Shown piece by piece: positions 19,765 through 30,693 of a stretch of DNA of 64,000 bases. The DNA is from Candidatus Nitrotoga sp. MKT (GTDB taxonomy: Bacteria; Pseudomonadota; Gammaproteobacteria; Burkholderiales; Gallionellaceae): assembly GCA_003402345.1 (NCBI GenBank), contig QFXH01000005.1:1-64000 (forward strand), read 5' to 3'. The translations under genes were made by a program, and so were the position numbers. The notes below the pieces were generated by a model. The model saw nothing but the letters and a program-made list of their open reading frames with translations, was not told the origin of the DNA and searched no databases. Every line of letters starts with the position of its first letter. Position 1 is the first letter of the stretch.

Positions 19765-20315
19765 TCATCGATCAGCAATTGGATTTCCAGTCCGTCGCGT
19801 TGTAAAGCGAGACGTAATGGTAAGCTATCTAGTGTTTGTGCGGCATAACGTGTATAGCGTATTGTCCAGTTATCCTGGCTTAGCAGCATTATTTGCCCGT
19901 TGGTATCATGCTCAGTGTTAAATGCGTTATTGGGTGCTGGCAACGCCAGCACCCAATAGCGTAAGCCAGACAATGGCAAACGCCAGCCCAGTACTTGCTG
20001 GGTTAATTCGTCAACGTCTTTTGCTGCGTAGTGTTTAAACGGCATATCCAGTACTGCCCCCCTCATATCGCTACGAATGCGGGCTACAGTCTGCCCAAAT
20101 GGCGCAAGCAGCAGGATTTCATCTGCCCCAGCATAATGCGTCCAGCGTACTCCAGATAAAGATCGATTTCCGCCATGCTTTATGGCGATCCGCCCAGACA
20201 GCACAAAAGGTGTATGTTCCGTCTGCGTGGGTCGTTTAATGGACTGGGGCTTTGGTGGCGCAGTTGCGCAACCAACCAGCAACAAGAGGCATAGCAGTAA
20301 AAATCGATGTGTCAA
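19752..20315 (-). CDS. lolB: Outer-membrane lipoprotein LolB
   Basis: Receives lipoproteins from the periplasmic carrier LolA and inserts them in the outer membrane. The 187-residue precursor has a lipoprotein signal LLLCLLLLVGC with the lipidated cysteine at 16. The mature part has the expected FVLSGRIAIKHGG and WTHYAGADEILLLAPFG strands. It overlaps both the upstream TPR gene (4 bases) and ispE (13 bases), the usual betaproteobacterial order. Confidence 0.94.
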   Translation of the reverse strand: MTHRFLLLCLLLLVGCATAPPKPQSIKRPTQTEHTPFVLSGRIAIKHGGNRSLSGVRWTHYAGADEILLLAPFGQTVARIRSDMRGAVLDMPFKHYAAKDVDELTQQVLGWRLPLSGLRYWVLALPAPNNAFNTEHDTNGQIMLLSQDNWTIRYTRYAAQTLDSLPLRLALQRDGLEIQLLIDEWEI

Positions 20316-22030
20316 GGCGTGAATTTCTTAATGACAAGCTGTAGTACTGTACTCTCAGGATTAGCTATCAGTGCATCACTCCACATTTTTTTTGCTTGCT
20401 CTTTTTCGCCCTGTACCCACAGCACTTCGCCAAGATGGGCAGCGATTTCCGGGTCTGGATTGGCGGCATAGGCACGGCGCAGGAACTCCAAGCTCTTGGA
20501 CAAATTGCCCGATCGATAATACCCAAAACCCATACTGTCAATGATGCCGGCGTCCTCTGGGGCAAGCTGGTATGCCTTCTCCACTAATTTCATTGCCTCC
20601 GGTACGCGCTCATTGCGCTCCAGTAGACCATAACCCAGCGCGTTATAGGCTTGCGCGTTGTCAGGCTCGATCTCGATCAATTTTCGCATCATCTGTTCAA
20701 ATGCATCATGCTTCCCGGCTTTATCCGCTAACATCGCCGCTTCATACATTAGGACTGGTTGGTTAGGTAACTTTTCCAGCCCTTGCATTAGCACCTGATA
20801 GGCAGATTCAAACTGCTTCGCATCACGCAGAATTTGCGCTTCAACCATGGCTAGTTGTACGCGTTGTTGATTGTTTTTCGTAACGGTTTTGTGCAGAATC
20901 TGCCGCGCTTCATTCAGCTTACCCGACTTATTGGTTAGGTAAGCCATGCGTAAGCGCGCGGAAAAGTTATATTCCCCATCCTTTACTTTGTTGTAATTCT
21001 GCATTGCCTCTTCATCATGCTTCTTTGCTTCACTTAATTGGCCAAGATAAAAATACACGACATTTTCATCTTTCTTTTTATTAGTGAGGGCCTGCTGCAA
21101 TTCTTTCTCGCCACGGTCCAGCTCACCCAAATCTAACGACAACAATCCCACCGCGAACGCCAGATCGGCGTTATCTGGATATGCATTAAGCAGTTGCTGA
21201 AATTCAGAGCGCGCTTCTTGATTCTGTTTCTGTTCCATCAGCGCACGGGCATAAAATAGACGCACCTCCTTGGTGTCAGGATAAGCTTCAAGATATTTTT
21301 TCAGCAATGTTAATGCCTGCTGTGGTGCCGTACCTTTCAGCAATTGGGCGTTAAGTAGTGCGGCACTGTCCCATTCCGGGCGTAAAGCATATGCTTGCTG
21401 GGCTTCTTCCAAGGCTAACTCGTGTTTACCTGCGGCTTCTGCTGCTTGCGCCAGCGCCCAACGCGCCTCCGCCACGCGTGGATAAGGTTGTGCCAGCTCA
21501 TGAAGTAAATTGAACGCAATACTTTTATCGGGATAACTTGTGATCATTGGAGAAATCCGCATAAAAATATTTCCAACATTTTCTGTCGTTGCGGCTAATA
21601 AACTCTTGAGATGTGGGCGTGATTCATCAAGTTTTCCGCCACTTATCAGCAAAGTGGCTAAAGCCTGTTTTGCCAGCAGTGAATTAGGTTCTATTTCCAG
21701 CCACAGATTGAACGCTGCCATCGCCTTATCCATTTGGCGCGTCTCAAAAGCTAAATGTGCAGCATAGCGCGCCAGGCGCGGATCACGCGTAGAATTGGCC
21801 AGCTTTAGATAAAGCTGCGCAGCCAACTCAGGCTGGTCACGCTGCAGTGCCATTTCACCCAGGAGGTACTCATAGAGTACCTCCTCAGTTAATTTCTGCT
21901 TCGGCAGCTCCGCTTGCTTTTCAGCTTCAAATCCTGGTTTCTCCGCTTGCCCCGTGTCTTGCTGCGACGCATGCGCACAAGAAATTAGCAATAATGCAAA
22001 AATAACTGTGCTACGTTTTAAATTCATCAT
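20312..22030 (-). CDS. Exported TPR-repeat protein
   Basis: 572 residues with a signal peptide (about 1-21, FALLLISCAHA; the cysteine at 18 could be lipidated but the lipobox is not ideal). The rest is a long array of tetratricopeptide repeats, for example LAKQALATLLISGGKLDESR and AYNALGYGLLERNERVPEAM, with acidic-rich sequence after the signal. TPR proteins in this position upstream of lolB are widespread in Betaproteobacteria and probably scaffold envelope or lipoprotein-related assemblies; the exact role is not known to me. First of an operon with lolB and ispE. Confidence 0.9.
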   Translation of the reverse strand: MMNLKRSTVIFALLLISCAHASQQDTGQAEKPGFEAEKQAELPKQKLTEEVLYEYLLGEMALQRDQPELAAQLYLKLANSTRDPRLARYAAHLAFETRQMDKAMAAFNLWLEIEPNSLLAKQALATLLISGGKLDESRPHLKSLLAATTENVGNIFMRISPMITSYPDKSIAFNLLHELAQPYPRVAEARWALAQAAEAAGKHELALEEAQQAYALRPEWDSAALLNAQLLKGTAPQQALTLLKKYLEAYPDTKEVRLFYARALMEQKQNQEARSEFQQLLNAYPDNADLAFAVGLLSLDLGELDRGEKELQQALTNKKKDENVVYFYLGQLSEAKKHDEEAMQNYNKVKDGEYNFSARLRMAYLTNKSGKLNEARQILHKTVTKNNQQRVQLAMVEAQILRDAKQFESAYQVLMQGLEKLPNQPVLMYEAAMLADKAGKHDAFEQMMRKLIEIEPDNAQAYNALGYGLLERNERVPEAMKLVEKAYQLAPEDAGIIDSMGFGYYRSGNLSKSLEFLRRAYAANPDPEIAAHLGEVLWVQGEKEQAKKMWSDALIANPESTVLQLVIKKFTP

Positions 22031-22249
22031 AATTTAATAGGTAGGTATTTTAAAAAATTCATGAAACTACTATATGTCCTTTGATTGAGCACTCGTCGCT
22101 ATTGAATTGCGTCAAAGCGAAGGGTAGCCCAGATTCGAAGAACGTCCAAATGCATCCTTTATTGCCTGACGCGACCGAACAATTTCATTTTGATGTGTAA
22201 CGACATATTAGGTTATATTCACCCTTCCATACAAACTGCATCAGCTCTA

Positions 22250-23188
22250 ATGTCAGTCACTGCACCAATCACCCTATCCGCACGCAACCTGATTCGCCGC
22301 TTCGGTCAACGCGAGGTCATTCATGGCATATCGTTAGAACTTCGGCATAGCGAGGTGCTTGGCCTGCTTGGGCATAATGGAGCTGGCAAAAGCACAACGT
22401 TACAAATGCTTACCGGGGCACTTTTGCCGCATTCGGGGGAAATTGAAATATGCGGTTTCGACCTAACACGCCAGTCCCAAAAAGCTAAGGCACAAACCGG
22501 ATTCCTGCCAGAAACGCCACCTTTATACCGCGAAATGAGCGTAAATGATTTCCTTATATTCGTCGCTAAGCTGCATCGTATACCCCGTGCGCAGATTGCG
22601 GATGCTTTGACCGAAACCAAGCGCCGTTGCGGTTTACAGGATAATGGAACAAAAATCATCGGGACACTTTCCAAAGGCTATCAGCAACGTGTTGGCATTG
22701 CACAAGCAATCATCCATCAACCAGAAGTAATCATTCTCGATGAGCCCACCGTTGGCCTTGATCCATCCCAGATCCGCGACATCCGCGCATTGATCCGCGA
22801 ATTGGGGAATATGCACAGCGTTATCCTTTCTACCCATCTGCTGGGCGAAGTGGAAAGCATTTGTGACCGCGTCGAAATTATGCATCACGGCCGCCTAATT
22901 TACGGTGACAGCAGCACAAAAATGCAACAATACGGCAGTCAATCAGGCTTTATCGTCACCCTGTTAGCGCCGCCTACACTCTCCGAATTGCAAGCCATTG
23001 CCGGAATACAGCAAGTAGACCCGCTTTCCACCACGCAGTTCCGCATTCTGCATACAGCTAACACAAACCCAAGCGCCGCGTTGCTCGCACTCGCCGCACA
23101 ACATGGCTGGCAAGCGGAGCAACTCGTCCCGCTACAAACGCGATTGGAAGATGTGTTTATGCAAATCACCCAAGATGAAAAATTATGA
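22250..23188 (+). CDS. ABC transporter ATP-binding protein (GldA/NatA-like)
   Basis: Cytosolic ATPase of an ABC-2 type exporter or gliding-like complex. From ATG 22250 the product has 312 residues; an upstream ATG at 22193 would add 19 without support. Walker A GHNGAGKST (41-49), signature LSKGYQQRVG (140-149), Walker B VIILDEPT (160-167) and the H-loop STHLLGEVE are all present. The stop overlaps the permease start by 4 bases. Confidence 0.93.
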   Translation: MSVTAPITLSARNLIRRFGQREVIHGISLELRHSEVLGLLGHNGAGKSTTLQMLTGALLPHSGEIEICGFDLTRQSQKAKAQTGFLPETPPLYREMSVNDFLIFVAKLHRIPRAQIADALTETKRRCGLQDNGTKIIGTLSKGYQQRVGIAQAIIHQPEVIILDEPTVGLDPSQIRDIRALIRELGNMHSVILSTHLLGEVESICDRVEIMHHGRLIYGDSSTKMQQYGSQSGFIVTLLAPPTLSELQAIAGIQQVDPLSTTQFRILHTANTNPSAALLALAAQHGWQAEQLVPLQTRLEDVFMQITQDEKL

Positions 23189-23928
23189 TTCTGACCATTG
23201 CGCATAAAGAATTCCGCAGCCTGTTCTCCATCCCTTCAACCTGGCTCATTCTGGGCGCTTTACAATTTATTTTCGCCTGGTTTTTTTTCGCACGCCTTGA
23301 TGTTTTTTTACAGGTACAGTCACAATTGGCGCAGCTTGCCAATGCGCCCGGCGCCACATTAGCCGTGGCGGCTCCATTATTCGGCACCATCGCGCTGATT
23401 TTGATGATGCTAATACCAATATTTACCATGCGCTTGATCGCCGAGGAACGACGCAACCAAACCTTAACACTATTAATGAGCGCACCGGTTTCTGATATCC
23501 ACATTGTGGTTGGGAAATTCATCGGCCTGATGCTATTTCTGCTGCTCATCATCGCAAGCTGCATGTTGATGGTGCTAACGCTGGCCGCAGGTACGCAACT
23601 TGACACCGGCCTTCTTTTCACCAATGCGCTAGGACTGATACTGCTTGCTGCCAGCTATACTGCATTGGGGCTATACATTTCCTCGCTTACCAAACAACCA
23701 GTGGTGGCTGCCATTGGTGCATTGGCCATATTTTTCGGTCTGTGGCTAGCAGATGTCAGCGCGGTGGACAATAACAACACTTTGCGTGCACTCGCCCCTA
23801 CCAGCCATTTTCAAAACTTCAATATCGGCTTGTTGAATAGTACAGATCTGATGTTTTTTCTGCTGTTTTGTACCGTTTTTTTATTGCTAACGATACGGCA
23901 GCTGTACAACAACCGCATTTATAGCTGA
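23185..23928 (+). CDS. ABC-2 type permease (GldF-like)
   Basis: A 247-residue integral membrane protein with about six hydrophobic segments and the ABC-2 feature of a conserved AEERRNQTLTLLMSAPVSD stretch after the second segment. It is translationally coupled to the ATPase before it and is followed 10 bases later by the GldG-like subunit. Substrate is unknown. In Proteobacteria this set is annotated as an uncharacterised Gld-like ABC system, not as a motility system. Confidence 0.9.
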   Translation: MILTIAHKEFRSLFSIPSTWLILGALQFIFAWFFFARLDVFLQVQSQLAQLANAPGATLAVAAPLFGTIALILMMLIPIFTMRLIAEERRNQTLTLLMSAPVSDIHIVVGKFIGLMLFLLLIIASCMLMVLTLAAGTQLDTGLLFTNALGLILLAASYTALGLYISSLTKQPVVAAIGALAIFFGLWLADVSAVDNNNTLRALAPTSHFQNFNIGLLNSTDLMFFLLFCTVFLLLTIRQLYNNRIYS

Positions 23929-23938
23929 GCCTTCCAGC

Positions 23939-25276
23939 ATGAAATTCCCCCAACCTAGTCTGCTCATTAAAAACCTTGCCTTCACTGCGTTGCTGCTCGC
24001 CGCTATCGTTTCCTTGTATCAATTCGCTGCACGCCACTCCGCACAATGGGATATGACACAAAATGCCAGCAACAGTTTGGCAGATAGCAGTGTCAATGTA
24101 CTGAAACAGCTACAAAATGAAATAAAATTAACGATGTATGTAACCGGGCAGGATGCCAACTTAGGCGATATGCACAGGCTGACCCGTGATTTTGTCGCTC
24201 TCTATCAGCGTTATAAACCCAATATTTCGCTCACCTTTATCGACCCGGTGAAGCAACCGGAGGAAGCGCGCAAGGTCAATATTCGTGTCAATGGCGAAAT
24301 GTTGGTGGAATATGGCGGCAAGCGTGAGCATCTCACCATGTTGAACGAGCAAGCGCTTACCAGCGTGTTGTTACGCATGGCCCACACAAAAAATCAACTA
24401 CTGGTATATCTTGATGGACATGGCGAGCGCAATCTGGAAGGTATCGCAAACCACGATCTTGGCGAATTCGGCAAACGGTTGCAACAAAATGGCTTTCGGC
24501 TTAACAGCCTTAATTTAACACTGGCACAGGATGTGCCAGGCAATGCCAGCATGTTGATCATCACTCAGCCACAAATCGACCTATTGCAGGGCGAAATAGA
24601 TAAATTACTGCGCTATATTGCCAAGGGCGGTAACCTATTGTGGCTAGTAGACGCCGAGCCATTGCGTGGATTGGAGCGTTTGACTGAAAAATTGGGCATA
24701 ATCCTCACGCCTGGCATCGTGGTTGACCCGGCAGCAGAAGAAATGAACATTCCTGCGACGTGGGCGCTGGGTGCAGGTTACCCGCCGCACGCCGTTACAC
24801 AAAATTTCAACTTGACCACGGTTTTCCCCTTCGCCCGTGCCATTGACTGGGAGGAAAATGCTGCATGGCAACACACCACGCTGGTAGAGGCCGCGCCACG
24901 GGGCTGGATTAGCCGCGACATACCGCAAGGTAAACCACATTTCAACAAAACCTCTGATATCCCCGGCCCAGTAACCATCGCACTCGCCTTGCAACGCCAC
25001 ATAAACGATCGTGAGCAACGTATTATCGTGGGGAGCGGTTCGTTTCTTGCTAACGCCTATTCCGGCAACGGTGGCAATCTTGATCTCGGCGTCAACATGA
25101 TAAACTGGCTAGGCAACGAAGAGAGACTCGTCACCGCTCAACCCCGCGCAGTGAAAGATGGCGCGGTTTCCTTGAGCAAGATCCATCTGACTATAATCAG
25201 CGGTAGCTTCTTGATCGCCATGCCTATGTTGTTAATGCTGGTGGGTGCTATCCTGTGGTGGCGTAGAAGAAATTAA
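23939..25276 (+). CDS. GldG-like ABC-associated auxiliary protein
   Basis: 445 residues: an N-terminal membrane segment (~13-30), a large extracytoplasmic region with a DUF7088-like start (LADSSVNVLKQLQNEIKLTM), a GldG/ABC auxiliary core (LLVYLDGHGERNLEG, LWLVDAEPL), and a C-terminal membrane segment before WWRRRN. The domain between the two anchors probably senses or binds something in the periplasm. The DUF4340 protein that normally forms the fourth gene of such operons is not found downstream. Confidence 0.9.
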   Translation: MKFPQPSLLIKNLAFTALLLAAIVSLYQFAARHSAQWDMTQNASNSLADSSVNVLKQLQNEIKLTMYVTGQDANLGDMHRLTRDFVALYQRYKPNISLTFIDPVKQPEEARKVNIRVNGEMLVEYGGKREHLTMLNEQALTSVLLRMAHTKNQLLVYLDGHGERNLEGIANHDLGEFGKRLQQNGFRLNSLNLTLAQDVPGNASMLIITQPQIDLLQGEIDKLLRYIAKGGNLLWLVDAEPLRGLERLTEKLGIILTPGIVVDPAAEEMNIPATWALGAGYPPHAVTQNFNLTTVFPFARAIDWEENAAWQHTTLVEAAPRGWISRDIPQGKPHFNKTSDIPGPVTIALALQRHINDREQRIIVGSGSFLANAYSGNGGNLDLGVNMINWLGNEERLVTAQPRAVKDGAVSLSKIHLTIISGSFLIAMPMLLMLVGAILWWRRRN

Positions 25277-25359
25277 GCCAGTTCTTAGTGCAAAATTGTT
25301 ACATGTAAAACATGTTTTTATTTGATTTAGTATGGCTATTGTTTAACAAAATTTGCTCA

Positions 25360-25566
25360 ATGCTTCAACCCAAAAGGCTCCATGTCCACCTTCTGTACGT
25401 CTTAATCAGTATTTTTTGTACCAGCTGCGCAGTGGTTGCTGTCACTGATGCTGCGGTTACCGTAGTTGCAACAACTGTTAAGGTTAGTGCTGCAGTGGTT
25501 GGTACGACCGTCGATGTTGCAGCGGCAGGCGTAAAGGCAGTAGCTGGAAGCTCTGATAAAAAATAA
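25360..25566 (+). CDS. Small valine/alanine-rich lipoprotein
   Basis: Started at ATG 25360 the product is 68 residues; an in-frame ATG at 25312 would add 16. A hydrophobic stretch (HLLYVLISIFCTSC) ends in cysteines suitable for lipidation. The mature part is a low-complexity run of V, A and T (VTDAAVTVVATTVKVSAAVV) ending in a short charged tail. It resembles the small NF038104-type lipoproteins of proteobacteria as I remember them; the function is unknown. It lies 83 bases after the gld-like genes and 92 before mutM. Confidence 0.6.
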   Translation: MLQPKRLHVHLLYVLISIFCTSCAVVAVTDAAVTVVATTVKVSAAVVGTTVDVAAAGVKAVAGSSDKK

Positions 25567-25658
25567 AACGACAAAGGCAAGTACCAAATTATCCAAGCCA
25601 TCACTTTGTGCTTAAATGTGTAGTCGATTTTTAACTATTTTCCAATGTAGAAAATCTA

Positions 25659-26474
25659 ATGCCTGAACTGCCGGAGGTTGAAACTACACTGCGCGGACTT
25701 GAGCCGCATTTGATTGGACAGCGCATCACGGGCGTAGTCATTCGGACGTCTCATTTGCGCTGGGCTATCCCCAAGCAATTGCCCGCCATCCTACATAACC
25801 AGATAATTCACGCACTACATCGCCGTGCCAAATATTTGTTAATCAAATGTGACAGCGGTACGCTCATCCTCCACCTCGGTATGTCCGGTAGCTTACGTAT
25901 TTTGTCCGCAGACATCGCTGCAGAAAAGCACGATCATTTCGATTTAACGCTGGCAAATGGAATGCTTATGCGGCTACGTGATCCGCGCCGTTTTGGCGCG
26001 GTACTGTGGCATGAAGGTGACTCCGCACAGCATCCATTGTTATTGAAGCTTGGGGTGGAACCGCTAGAGCATGGATTTAATGCCGAATATCTTTATCGTG
26101 CGATACGCAACCGCAATGCCGCAATTAAGTTGGTCATAATGGATCATCATCTAGTCGTAGGCGTGGGCAACATCTATGCCAATGAAGCCCTTTTCCGTGC
26201 AGGTATCCGTCCGCAATTACCCGCCGCAAAACTTAGTCGACCGCGCTGCGCCCTATTGGTAAAAGCGATACAAGAAACGTTGGCGGAAGCCATTGCATTA
26301 GGCGGCAGTAGCCTGCGTGATTTCGTGGGCAGCGATGGCAAGCCTGGCTATTTCCAGCAGCATTACTGGGTATATGGCCGTGCGACCGAAACTTGCCGTA
26401 AATGCAACACTATCATCAAGCAGATTCGGCAAGGGCAGCGATCAAGTTTTTACTGTTTACAATGCCAAAAATAA
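25659..26474 (+). CDS. mutM: Formamidopyrimidine-DNA glycosylase
   Basis: Bifunctional glycosylase/AP lyase that removes 8-oxoguanine and ring-opened purines. The 271-residue protein begins MPELPEVET, giving the catalytic P2 and E3 after removal of the methionine. It carries the LHLGMSG and DPRRFG motifs, the helix-two-turn-helix [18 protein letters not shown], and an intact C-terminal zinc finger (CRKC...YCLQC). Length and order are normal. Confidence 0.98.
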   Translation: MPELPEVETTLRGLEPHLIGQRITGVVIRTSHLRWAIPKQLPAILHNQIIHALHRRAKYLLIKCDSGTLILHLGMSGSLRILSADIAAEKHDHFDLTLANGMLMRLRDPRRFGAVLWHEGDSAQHPLLLKLGVEPLEHGFNAEYLYRAIRNRNAAIKLVIMDHHLVVGVGNIYANEALFRAGIRPQLPAAKLSRPRCALLVKAIQETLAEAIALGGSSLRDFVGSDGKPGYFQQHYWVYGRATETCRKCNTIIKQIRQGQRSSFYCLQCQK

Positions 26475-26880
26475 TCCATACCGTCCTTGTCTCTCCGTTG
26501 CCACCTAAAGTTTAAAGAAATTTTTTAAATTCTGAGTTTTAGACGAAAACGTACCAAAATTTCAATGTCACATTTAGCATTGCGGCGATTGTCAGTGCGT
26601 TACTAAGGGCATCTGGCTCTAGGTATAACACCAAAGGAAAATGAATAGTCGTAGCCTGGATTTCCTGACAGAATGTGTTCCCATGTCGAAATGCTACTTC
26701 GTAAATCATCGAAAAAATAGTCTGTATGAAGCACTTTTTGGATTGATGGATTAGTAATATATTGGTTGCTCTTAATAAAAATTGGAAATGTCACCTATAC
26801 CCAAGTCTTTTGTTAAGTGGCTCCAAAATTAATGGCATAGTTGACAGTGGCGTTATATATACAAAATAGGAGGGAAAATC
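26475..26880. other. Intergenic region between mutM and a small membrane protein gene
   Basis: About 400 AT-rich bases. I see no supportable gene; a 63-codon frame on the minus strand (26603-26794) resembles nothing I know. The last 20 bases carry the strong ribosome-binding site of the next gene. Confidence 0.5.
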
Positions 26881-26883
26881 TTG
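26868..26883 (+). promoter_or_regulatory. Ribosome-binding site for a TTG start
   Basis: AGGAGGG lies about 6 bases before TTG 26881. It is the strongest Shine-Dalgarno sequence in this part of the window and supports the unusual TTG start; no ATG lies near the beginning of this frame. Confidence 0.7.
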
Positions 26884-27279
26884 GCTATCGGTTGGATTAA
26901 CGCGCTAAAGTTCGTACCGTGGAAAGATGTATTAGACGCCGCACCGGGCATGGTTAAAAACGCAAAGCGGCTTTTTACTGCGGCAAAAAGTGAAGCAAGC
27001 AACCAGCCTGTTGCGGATAGCTCAACAACAGTCGCTTCATTTGATGCTGAAGGACTCGCAAATCTGGATAGTCGCGTTCGCCATCTTCAGGCGAAGGTAT
27101 TTGAACTAAATTCTGAACAAAATTCATCAGCTACGTTAATTAAATCACTTACCGAACAAAATGCTCACATAGTTAACGCGATCGAGATTTTTAGGGTTCG
27201 AATCAAGATTTTAATCTGTGTATGTTTTCTATTAGGCATCACCCTATCTATCCTGGCATTTGTGGTGATACTAAAATAA
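26881..27279 (+). CDS. Small membrane protein with coiled coil, unknown function
   Basis: 132 residues from a TTG start. The N-terminus (IGWINALKFVPWKDVLDAAP) is amphipathic; residues ~55-100 (LANLDSRVRHLQAKVFELNS) are predicted coiled coil; residues ~108-130 (ILICVCFLLGITLSILAFVV) form one membrane segment, so it is probably tail-anchored with the coil in the cytoplasm. I have a vague recollection of similar hypothetical proteins in Betaproteobacteria but no named family. It converges on cbbX, ending 140 bases from it. Confidence 0.7.
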   Translation: MAIGWINALKFVPWKDVLDAAPGMVKNAKRLFTAAKSEASNQPVADSSTTVASFDAEGLANLDSRVRHLQAKVFELNSEQNSSATLIKSLTEQNAHIVNAIEIFRVRIKILICVCFLLGITLSILAFVVILK

Positions 27280-27418
27280 TTCGATTTATACGCTAACAGT
27301 ATAATAATCACCTGTGGATTCAAGTTCGAAGTGCAATCCGTGTTGGATTTCAAACTTGAATCCGCTCAGAACGTTATTTACGCTCCCACACGTTTGAAAA
27401 GGTCGGGTCGAAGGAGCA

Positions 27419-28384
27419 TCAGACCTTCGCAAATTTATCACTATTTTCTTCCGCCAACTCATCCCCGTCCAGATCAACTTGTCCATCCTGAAATACGCGG
27501 CTGACATAGATTTCTTCGGCTTCGATGGTCATCAAATCAATTTTAGTTAGATTTTTCTTGGCACCAGCGAACAGGCGGTTGGCTTGGCGCATACGTGCGC
27601 GATCCAGTGCGTTGCGAATGGAACGCGCATTGGCAAAATGTTCCAGCTTCATCCGTAGCGGAATGTATTCCGCGAATGCTTTTTCCGCTTCCGGGCTGAA
27701 GCGATAATTTTGCTCGGCCAGCATTAGCTTTGCGATTATGAGCAATTCTTCTGCTGAGTAATCAGGGAAATCAATGTGATGAGCAATGCGCGAGCGCATG
27801 CCGGGGTTACTGTGGAAAAATTTGTCCATCCGGTCTTTATAACCAGCCAAAATAACGACTAGATCGTCACGGTTATTTTCCATCACTTGCAATAGGATTT
27901 CGATAGATTCAGCGCCATAATCCCGCTCGTTTTCTGGCTTGTAAAGGTAATAGGCTTCATCTATGAATAGCACGCCGCCCATTGCCTTTTTAATTATTTC
28001 TTTGGTTTTTGGTGCAGTGTGTCCGATGTATTGGCCGACTAGATCATCGCGTGTGACTGATATTAAATGGCCTTCGCGCACATAACCCAGACGATGCAGT
28101 ATTTCCGCCATACGCAGTGCTACCGTGGTTTTCCCGGTTCCGGGGTTGCCGGTAAAACTCATATGCAGCGTTGGTGAAAGTGCCGACAGATTGAGTTTCT
28201 TGCGGACGCGGTCTACCAGCAAAAGCGCTGCGGTTTCGCGGATGCGTGTTTTGACCGGCAATAGGCCGATTAATTCGCGATCAAGTTTAGCCAGCACTTC
28301 CTGAATATTGGAATCGCGAAATTCGGCGTCCAGGTCAATTGGAGTGTCGTCGGGAAGGATGATATCGTTTGAAATTTCGTTCAT
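27419..28384 (-). CDS. cbbX: RuBisCO activase CbbX (red type)
   Basis: AAA+ ATPase that threads the C-terminal tail of the red-type RuBisCO large subunit to remove inhibitory sugar phosphates. Started at MNEISND the product has 321 residues. Walker [10 protein letters not shown] (79-87), Walker [13 protein letters not shown], the pore-loop region YIGHTA and the arginine-finger area [12 protein letters not shown] are visible. The C-terminus adds a short acidic tail. It follows cbbS by ~200 bases, as in other form IC operons. Confidence 0.95.
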   Translation of the reverse strand: MNEISNDIILPDDTPIDLDAEFRDSNIQEVLAKLDRELIGLLPVKTRIRETAALLLVDRVRKKLNLSALSPTLHMSFTGNPGTGKTTVALRMAEILHRLGYVREGHLISVTRDDLVGQYIGHTAPKTKEIIKKAMGGVLFIDEAYYLYKPENERDYGAESIEILLQVMENNRDDLVVILAGYKDRMDKFFHSNPGMRSRIAHHIDFPDYSAEELLIIAKLMLAEQNYRFSPEAEKAFAEYIPLRMKLEHFANARSIRNALDRARMRQANRLFAGAKKNLTKIDLMTIEAEEIYVSRVFQDGQVDLDGDELAEENSDKFAKV

Positions 28385-28552
28385 TTGTTTAACCTGTAAA
28401 GTCAATCGACTGTTGAAAGTTTCCGCCTCGTCATCTGCGTATTTTTGAATAAATTTATATCTGATTGAAACGGCAACTAAAGAAGTAAATTCGTTATTGT
28501 TAAGTCCTGAGGAAGATTATTTACAGAGCATTTCAACAGCCGGTTAAAAGAT

Positions 28553-28574
28553 GGGTACGGCATACACCGTACCC
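28553..28574 (-). terminator. Stem-loop between cbbS and cbbX
   Basis: A perfect 8-base stem (GGGTACGG / CCGTACCC) with a six-base loop lies just past the cbbS stop, and is followed on the minus strand by ATCTTTT. It could be a partial terminator or a 3' stabiliser that keeps cbbX expression below that of cbbL and cbbS. Confidence 0.55.
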
Positions 28575-28582
28575 GCAATTGC

Positions 28583-29017
28583 TTAGTAGCGCTCGCCTTC
28601 CGGTTTTTCGGTTGCGTAGGAATGGACGGTGTAGCGTATGCTACGGCCTTCCGCTTCTTCCCGAACCAACCTGAAACCAGGTTCATTTTTAGGGCGGTTA
28701 ACAATATAGGACATGGTTGGGCTTTCCACTCCACGTGCTGAACTAAAAGCCATCACACGGATGTAGTGATTTGGGAAAGTCTTACGGCAATTGTTGATCT
28801 CCATCAAGATTCCTGCAGGATCTTTAAGGTCGAACATCGGGTTGCCGAACATTTCCCAGTAGGTATTACGCGGGTGCGGGTCGTCAGTGTATTCAACGGC
28901 CAGCGACCAGCCGGATTTCAGCGCATATTTAATCTGTGCTGTGATTTGTACATCAGTCAACGGAGGCAGAAAAGAAAACTGCCCTTGCGTGATCTGACTT
29001 CCAGGATTGGTCATCAT
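28583..29017 (-). CDS. cbbS: RuBisCO small subunit, form IC
   Basis: 144 residues, with AAGGAG 8 bases before the first of two adjacent ATGs. The core begins [12 protein letters not shown] and contains [16 protein letters not shown]. The C-terminal extension [18 protein letters not shown]...PEGERY, which forms the beta-hairpin barrel at the fourfold axis, is the mark of red-type small subunits. The N-terminus is about seven residues longer than usual (MMTNPGSQ). It lies 22 bases downstream of cbbL. Confidence 0.97.
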   Translation of the reverse strand: MMTNPGSQITQGQFSFLPPLTDVQITAQIKYALKSGWSLAVEYTDDPHPRNTYWEMFGNPMFDLKDPAGILMEINNCRKTFPNHYIRVMAFSSARGVESPTMSYIVNRPKNEPGFRLVREEAEGRSIRYTVHSYATEKPEGERY

Positions 29018-29039
29018 AATCGATTCTCCTTGATATTAA

Positions 29040-30527
<1,488 letters not shown>

Positions 30528-30639
30528 TTATTGAAAAAACCGCACCGCGCCCGCCTGTGTAAGCTGGTGGGCAATACTCATTACGATTAATGGGTATTTG
30601 TTTCAGCGCGTGGGACGTACAGTACCTAATATTACTCAT

Positions 30640-30680
30640 ATATAAAAATCAATTGTATTGATACCCACTATAGGTATTGC
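30640..30680. promoter_or_regulatory. Putative CbbR operator in the cbbL-cbbR divergent region
   Basis: Two palindromes lie side by side: ATCAAT TGT ATTGAT (30648-30662) and ATACC CACTATA GGTAT (30661-30677), the second matching the T-N11-A form of LysR-type sites. They sit 17 bases before the cbbR start and about 135 before cbbL, the expected place for CbbR to repress itself and activate the cbb operon. Binding is inferred. Confidence 0.55.
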
Positions 30681-30693
30681 TTATAATAAAACG

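Noticed and set aside
26603-26794. 63-codon minus-strand frame after mutM
   Set aside because: Biased to AT-rich random composition; no start signal and no recognisable domain.
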